This document shows positions 23,532 to 28,910 of a stretch of DNA of 28,910 nucleotides, piece after piece. The position numbers were made by a program, and so were the translations under genes. This stretch comes from Saccoglossus kowalevskii. Taxonomy: Eukaryota > Hemichordata > Enteropneusta > Harrimaniidae. Position 1 is the first letter of the stretch. The number at the start of each line of letters is the position of its first letter. The notes under the pieces are model-generated. The model had not been told where the DNA came from, searched no databases, and saw only the letters and a program-made list of their open reading frames with translations. The DNA lies in NCBI RefSeq assembly GCF_000003605.2, contig NW_003115944.1, positions 1-28,910 of the forward strand, written 5' to 3'.

Positions 23532-24263
23532 GACAGGTTCCATGTTCATTCTTACCTGTTGTTTCATTTCATAAGACAGATTGCATGTTCATTCCTACCT
23601 ATTGTTTCATTTCATAAGATAGGTTCCATGTTCATTCTTACCTAATGTTTCATTTCATAAGACAGGTTCCATGTTCTTTCCTACCTATTGTTTCATTTCA
23701 TAAGACAGGTTCCATGTTCATTCTTACCTGTTGTTTCATTTCATAAGACAGATTGCATGTTCATTGCTACCTATTGTTTCATTTCATAAGACAAGTTCCA
23801 TGTTCATTCCTACCTATTGTTTCATTTCATAAGACAGGTTGCATGTTCTTTCCTACCTATTGTTTTATTCCATGAGATAGGTTCCATGTTCATTCTTACC
23901 TGTTGTTTCATTTCATAAGACAGGTTCCATGTTCATTCTTACCCGTTGTTTTATTCCATGAGATAGGTTCCATGTTCATTGCTACCTATTGTTTCATTTC
24001 ATAAGACAGGTTCCATGTTCATTCTTACCTGTTGTTTCATTTCATAAGACAGATTGCATGTTCATTCCTACCTATTGTTTCATTTCATAAGATAGGTTCC
24101 ATGTTCATTCTTACCTAATGTTTCATTTCATAAGACAGGTTCCATGTTCTTTCCTACCTATTGTTTCATTTCATAAGACAGGTTCCATGTTCATTCTTAC
24201 CTGTTGTTTCATTTCATAAAACAGATTGCATGTTCATTGCTACCTATTGTTTCATTTCATAAG
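23532..24263 (+). repeat. 11-monomer (473-bp) tandem duplication
   Basis: The segment beginning at 23532 restarts at 24005, 473 bp later. Both copies run GGTTCCATG, GATTGCATG, GATAGGTTCC with CCTAATG, GGTTCCATGTTCTTT, GGTTCCATG and GATTGCATG with TTCATTGC, and they separate after about 24263. The second copy contains a private CATAAAACAG near 24216. This is a local unequal-exchange product. Confidence 0.78.
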
Positions 24264-24851
24264 ATAGGTTCCATGTTCATTGCTACCTATTGTTTCATTT
24301 CATAAGACAGGTTGCATGTTCTTTCCTACCTATTGTTTCATTTCATAAGACAGATTGCATGTTCATTCTTACCTGTTGTTTCATTTCATAAGACAGGTTC
24401 CATGTTCATTCTTACCTGTTGTTTTATTCCCTGAGATAGGATCCATGTTCATTCCTACCTATTGTTTCATTTCATAAGACAGGTTCCATGTTCATTGCTA
24501 CCTATTGTTTCATTTCATAAGACAGGTTCCATGTTCATTCTTACCTGTTGTTTTATTCCATGAGATAAGTTCCATGTTCATTGCTATCAATTGTTTCATT
24601 TCATAAGACAGGTTCCATGTTCATTCCTACCTATTGTTTCATTTCATAAGACAGGTTCCATGTTCATTCTTACCTGTTGTTTCATTTCATAAGATAGGTT
24701 GCATGTTCATTCCTACCCATTGTTTTATTCCATGAGACAGGTTCCATGTTCATTCTTACCCGTTGTTTTATTCCATGAGATAGGTTCCATGTTCATTGCT
24801 ACCTATTGTTTCATTTCATAAGACAAGTTGCATGTTCTTTCCTACTTATTG

Positions 24852-25867
24852 TTACATTTCATAAGACAGGTTGCATGTTCATTCCTACCTATTGTTTCAT
24901 TTCATAAGATAGGTTCCATGTTCATTGCTACCTATTGTTTCATTTCATAAGACAGGTTGCATGTTCATTCCTACCTATTATTTCATTTCATAAGATAGGT
25001 TCCATGTTCATTCTTACCTATTGTTTCATTTCATAAGACAGGTTGCATGTTCTTTCCTACCTATTGTTTCATTTCATAAGACAGGTTCCATGTTCATTCT
25101 TACCTGTTGTTTCATTTCATAAGACAGATTGCATGTTCATTGCTACCTATTGTTTCATTTCATAAGATAGGTTCCATGTTCATTGCTACCTATTGTTTCA
25201 TTTCATAAGACAGGTTGCATGTTCTTTCCTACCTATTGTTTCATTTCATAAGACAGATTGCATGTTCATTCTTACCTATTGTTTCATTTCATAAGACAGG
25301 TTGCATGTTCATTCCTATCTATTGTTTTATTCCATGAGACAGGTTCCATGTTCATTGCTACCTATTGTTTCATTTCATAAGACAGGTTGCATGTTCTTTC
25401 CTACCTATTGTTTCATTTCATAAGACAGGTTGCATGTTCATTCCTACCTATTGTTTCATTTCATAAGATAGGTTCCATGTTCATTGCTACCTATTGTTTC
25501 ATTTCATAAGACAGGTTGCATGTTCTTTCCTACCTATTGTTTCATTTCATAAGACAGGTTCCATGTTCATTCCTACCTATTGTTTCATTTCATAAGACAG
25601 GTTGCTTGTTCATTCCTACCTATTGTTTCATTTTATAAGACAGGTTGCATGTTCATTGCTACCTATTGTTTCATTTCATAAGACAGGTTCCATGTTCATT
25701 CTTACCTGTTGTTTCATTTCATAAGACAGGTTCCATGCTCATTCTTACCTGTTGTTTTATTCCATGAGATAGGTTCCATGTTCATTGCTACCTATTGTTT
25801 CATTTCATAAGACAAGTTGCATGTTCTTCCTACTTATTGTTTCATTTCATAAGACAGGTTTCCATGT
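24852..25867 (+). repeat. 1-kb block, copy of 15.0-16.0 kb
   Basis: This is the partner of 14965-15980 at 9887 bp. Its right end carries a dense cluster of indels (25825-25885) that the other copy lacks. Just before the block, the TTGTTACATTTC monomer is preceded here by CCTACTTATTG instead of CCTATCTATTG, a junction of two monomer types. Confidence 0.83.
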
Positions 25868-25885
25868 TCATTCTACTATTGTTCA
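25825..25885 (+). other. Cluster of five private indels
   Basis: Compared with sister copies (for example 15925-15995), this short stretch has lost a T in GTTCTTCC, gained a T in AGGTTTCCATG, and lost three bases across CATTCTACTATTGTTCATTTC, where CATTCCTACCTATTGTTTC is usual; one of those three losses is the inherited CATTCTACC deletion. The frame shifts create a 64-codon open frame (25785-25979) with no other gene features. Concentration in about 60 bp suggests a low-quality consensus patch. Confidence 0.75.
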
Positions 25886-26666
25886 TTTCATAAGACAGGT
25901 TCCATGTTCATTCTTACCTGTTGTTTCATTTCATAAGACAGATTGCATGTTCATTGCTACCTATTGTTTCATTTCATAAGACAGGTTGCATGTTCTTTCC
26001 TACCTATTGTTTCATTTCATAAGACAGATTGCATGTTCATTCTTACCTATTGTTTCATTTCATAAGACAGGTTGCATGTTCATTTCTACCTCTTGTTTTA
26101 TTCCATGAGATAGGTTCCATGTTCATTGCTACCTATTGTTTCATTTCATAAGACAGGTTGCATGTTCTTTCCTACCTATTGTTTCATTTCATAAGACAGG
26201 TTGCATGTTCATTCCTACCTATTGTTTCATTTCATAAGATAGGTTCCATGTTCATTGCTACCTATTGTTTCATTTCATAAGACAGGTTGCATGTTCTTTC
26301 CTACCTATTGTTTCATTTCATAAGACAGGTTCCATGTTCATTCCTACCTATTGTTTCATTTCATAAGACAGGTTGCTTGTTCATTCCTACCTATTGTTTC
26401 ATTTTATAAGACAGGTTGCATGTTCATTGCTACCTATTGTTTCATTTCATAAGACAGGTTCCATGTTCATTCTTACCTGTTGTTTCATTTCATAAGACAG
26501 GTTCCATGCTCATTCTTACCTGTTGTTTTATTCCATGAGATAGGTTCCATGTTCATTGCTACCTATTGTTTCATTTCATAAGACAAGTTGCATGTTCTTT
26601 CCTACTTATTGTTTCATTTCATAAGACAGGTTCCATGTTCATTCTACCTATTGTTTCATTTCATAA

Positions 26667-27569
26667 GACAGGTTCCATGTTCATTCTTACCTGTTGTTTC
26701 ATTTCATAAGACAGATTGCATGTTCATTCCTACCTATTGTTTCATTTCATAAGATAGGTTCCATGTTCAATGCTACCTATTGTTTCATTTCATAAGACAG
26801 GTTGCATGTTCTTTCCTACCTATTGTTTCATTTCATAAGACAGGTTGCATGTTCATTCCTACCTATTGTATCATTTCATAAGACAGGTTGCATGTTCATT
26901 CCTACCTATTATTTCATTTCATAAGATAGGTTCCATGTTCATTCTTACCTAATGTTTCATTTCATAAGACAGGTTCCATGTTCTTTCCTACCTATTGTTT
27001 CATTTCATAAGACAGGTTCCATGTTCATTCTTACCTGTTGTTTCATTTCATAAGACAGATTGCATGTTCATTGCTACCTATTGTTTTATTTCATAAGATA
27101 GGTTCCATGTTCATTGCTACCTATTGTTCCATTTCATAAGACAGGTTGCATGTTCTTTCCTACCTATTGTTTCATTTCATAAGACAGATTGCATGTTCAT
27201 TCTTACCTGTTGTTTCATTTCATAAGACAGGTTCCATGTTCATTCTTACCTGTTGTTTTATTCCCTGAGATAGGTTCCATGTTCATTCCTACCTATTGTT
27301 TCATTTCATAAGACAGGTTCCATGTTCATTGCTACATATTGTTTCATTTCATAAGACAGGTTCCATGTTCATTCTTACCTGTTGTTTTATTCCATGAGAT
27401 AAGTTCCATGTTCATTGCTATCAATTGTTTCATTTCATAAGACAGGTTCCATGTTCATTCCTACCTATTGTTTCATTTCATAAGACAGGTTCCATGTTCA
27501 TTCTTACCTGTTGTTTCATTTCATAAGATAGGTTGCATGTTCATTCCTACCCATTGTTTTATTCCATGA
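26667..27569 (+). repeat. 21-monomer block, copy of 16.3-17.2 kb
   Basis: This is the partner of 16267-17169 at 10400 bp, and the source or sister of the block at 28258. It carries a mixed monomer TTGTTTTATTTCATAAG near 27080, combining the T34 of the CCATGAG family with the CATAAG end of the common family. The same mixed monomer sits at about 28671, so it predates that duplication. Confidence 0.84.
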
Positions 27570-28257
27570 GATAGGTTTCCATGTTCATTGCTACCTATTG
27601 TTTCATTTCATAAGACAGGTTGCATGTTCTTCCTACATATTGTTTTATTCCATGAGATAGGTTCCATGTTCATTGCTACATATTGTTTCATTTCATGAGA
27701 CAGGTTCCATGTTCATTCTTACCCATTGTTTTATTCCATGAGATAGGTTCCATGTTCATTGCTACCTATTGTTTCATTTCATAAGATAGGTTCCATGTTC
27801 ATTGCTACCTATTGTTTCATTTCATAAGACAGGTTGCATGTTCTTTCCTACCTATTGTTTCATTTCATAAGACAGGTTCCATGTTCATTCCTACCTATTG
27901 TTTCATTTCATAAGACAGGTTGCTTGTTCATTCCTACCTATTGTTTCATTTTATAAGACAGGTTGCATGTTCATTGCTACCTATTGTTTCATTTCATAAG
28001 ACAGGTTCCATGTTCATTCTTACCTGTTGTTTCATTTCATAAGACAGGTTCCATGCTCATTCTTACCTGTTGTTTTATTCCATGAGATAGGTTCCATGTT
28101 CATTGCTACCTATTGTTTCATTTCATAAGACAAGTTGCATGTTCTTTCCTACTTATTGTTTCATTTCATAAGACAGGTTGCTTGTTCATTCCTACCTATT
28201 GTTTCATTTTATAAGACAAGTTGCATAATCATTGCTACCTATTGTTTCATTTCATAA

Positions 28258-28901
28258 GACAGGTTCCATGTTCATTCTTACCTGTTGTTTCATTTCATAA
28301 GACAGATTGCATGTTCATTCCTACCTATTGTTTCATTTCATAAGATAGGTTCCATGTTCAATGCTACCTATTGTTTCATTTCATAAGACAGGTTGCATGT
28401 TCTTTCCTACCTATTGTTTCATTTCATAAGACAGGTTGCATGTTCATTCCTACCTATTGTATCATTTCATAAGACAGGTTGCATGTTCATTCCTACCTAT
28501 TATTTCATTTCATAAGATAGGTTCCATGTTCATTCTTACCTAATGTTTCATTTCATAAGACAGGTTCCATGTTCTTTCCTACCTATTGTTTCATTTCATA
28601 AGACAGGTTCCATGTTCATTCTTACCTGTTGTTTCATTTCATAAGACAGATTGCATGTTCATTGCTACCTATTGTTTTATTTCATAAGATAGGTTCCATG
28701 TTCATTGCTACCTATTGTTCCATTTCATAAGACAGGTTGCATGTTCTTTCCTACCTATTGTTTCATTTCATAAGACAGATTGCATGTTCATTCTTACCTG
28801 TTGTTTCATTTCATAAGACAGGTTCCATGTTCATTCTTACCTGTTGTTTTATTCCCTGAGATAGGTTCCATGTTCATTCCTACCTATTGTTTCATTCATA
28901 A
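28258..28901 (+). repeat. 15-monomer block, near-copy of 26.7-27.3 kb
   Basis: At an offset of 1591 bp (37 monomers) this matches 26667-27310, including TGTATCATT, CCTAATG, the mixed TTTTATTTC monomer, TTGTTCC and CCCTGAG (28854). The window ends inside it. The block to its left includes a CATAATC monomer shared with 16233 but not with the 26.6-kb copy, which has the CATTCTACC monomer there. Confidence 0.8.
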
Positions 28902-28910
28902 GACATGATG
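28888..28910 (+). repeat. Degenerate right edge
   Basis: The last monomer reads TTTCATTCATAAG, one base short of TTTCATTTCATAAG, followed by GACATGATG where GACAGGTTG or GACAGGATG is usual. As at the left end, this may be consensus decay at the end of a contig rather than a biological boundary. No flanking unique sequence is reached. Confidence 0.6.

Larger units (their letters stand above)
1..28910 (+). repeat. 43-bp satellite array spanning the entire window
   Basis: Every part of the window is a copy of one 43-bp monomer. Typical pieces in order are GACAGGTTCCATG, TTCATTCTTACCTG and TTGTTTCATTTCATAA; the copy at 143-185 is a clean example. The period was measured from successive GACAG starts (143, 186) and from variant markers: CCCTGAG at 3021, 4053, 5472 and 6504 is spaced 1032, 1419 and 1032 bp, which is 24, 33 and 24 monomers. 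All copies point the same way. About 672 monomers fit. No insertion of unrelated sequence was seen, so every gene-free stretch here holds only this repeat. The strand is arbitrary and no transcription is implied. The family is not one I recognise. Size, AT-richness and mosaic higher-order organisation suggest a eukaryotic satellite or giant minisatellite; this is inference. Confidence 0.98.

Noticed and set aside
23284-25735. 57-monomer spacing between CATGCTC copies as a third 2451-bp unit
   Set aside because: The distance is also 2451 bp, but the monomer order between them differs from 2781-6977, so the match in length appears to be coincidence.
25785-25979. 64-codon open frame
   Set aside because: It passes through the indel cluster at 25825-25885, which is likely a consensus error patch.
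1-28910. CRISPR array
   Set aside because: The 43-bp units are contiguous without unique spacers, and variation is by point substitution. Copy number and mosaic duplication fit a satellite.
1-28910. CENP-B box in the monomer
   Set aside because: The motif needs two CpG dinucleotides (TTCG and CGGG); the common monomer has no CpG and no variant approaches it.

Overview
The whole 28.9 kb window is one uninterrupted tandem array of a 43-bp satellite monomer: about 672 copies, all in the same orientation. There is no unique sequence, transposon, RNA gene or credible protein-coding gene in it. I checked the register with diagnostic variants spread across the window. Distances between copies of one variant are always a whole number of 43-bp units once the few visible indels are counted. 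An array this size, AT-rich (a typical monomer has about 15 G/C in 43) and built of variant monomers in duplicated blocks, points to a eukaryotic chromosome, most likely heterochromatin or a large minisatellite. I do not recognise the monomer family and cannot name the lineage.

Monomer description. I number the monomer from the G of GACAGG; the copy at 143-185 is a reference. Columns 7-8 (TT), 12-16 (TGTTC), 22-25 (TACC) and 29-33 (TGTTT) are nearly invariant. Most variation falls in columns 3, 5, 6, 9, 11, 17-18, 20-21, 26-28, 34, 38, 40 and 41-42. Two broad families stand out: the common one with TTTCATTTCATAA at its 3' end, and a minority one with TTTTATTCCATGAG there. Further named variants include CCCTGAG, TTTTATAAG, CTATCAATTG, TGTATCATT, CCTAATG, CATGCTC, CATAATC and CAGAAG.

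Layout. There is no single higher-order repeat. The array is a mosaic of roughly 0.5-2.7 kb blocks re-used at different offsets. From 1.9 to 6.9 kb there is a 24-monomer (1032 bp) unit inside a 57-monomer (2451 bp) tandem duplication. From 7.9 to 14.3 kb the spacing is mostly about 30-31 monomers. From 14.9 to 19.2 kb come blocks re-used elsewhere, including a 2.7 kb near-copy of 2.7-5.4 kb. From 19.2 to 26.6 kb other monomer classes dominate and the TGTATCATT monomer is absent. From 26.7 kb to the end, a block shared with 16.3 kb appears twice. These patterns fit repeated unequal exchange and segmental duplication within the array.

Reading frames. Because 43 leaves remainder 1 on division by 3, and each monomer normally carries one stop at columns 41-43 (TAA or TGA), a plus-strand frame is normally closed every three monomers (129 bp). 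All six longer open frames are explained by a local indel or by the T41G change that turns that TAA into GAA. They are by-products of the repeat, not genes. I found no convincing new biological system. The items most worth checking are the stop-free 129-bp triplets, the mosaic duplications, the splice-donor-like motif on the minus strand and the private indel clusters that may be sequencing errors.
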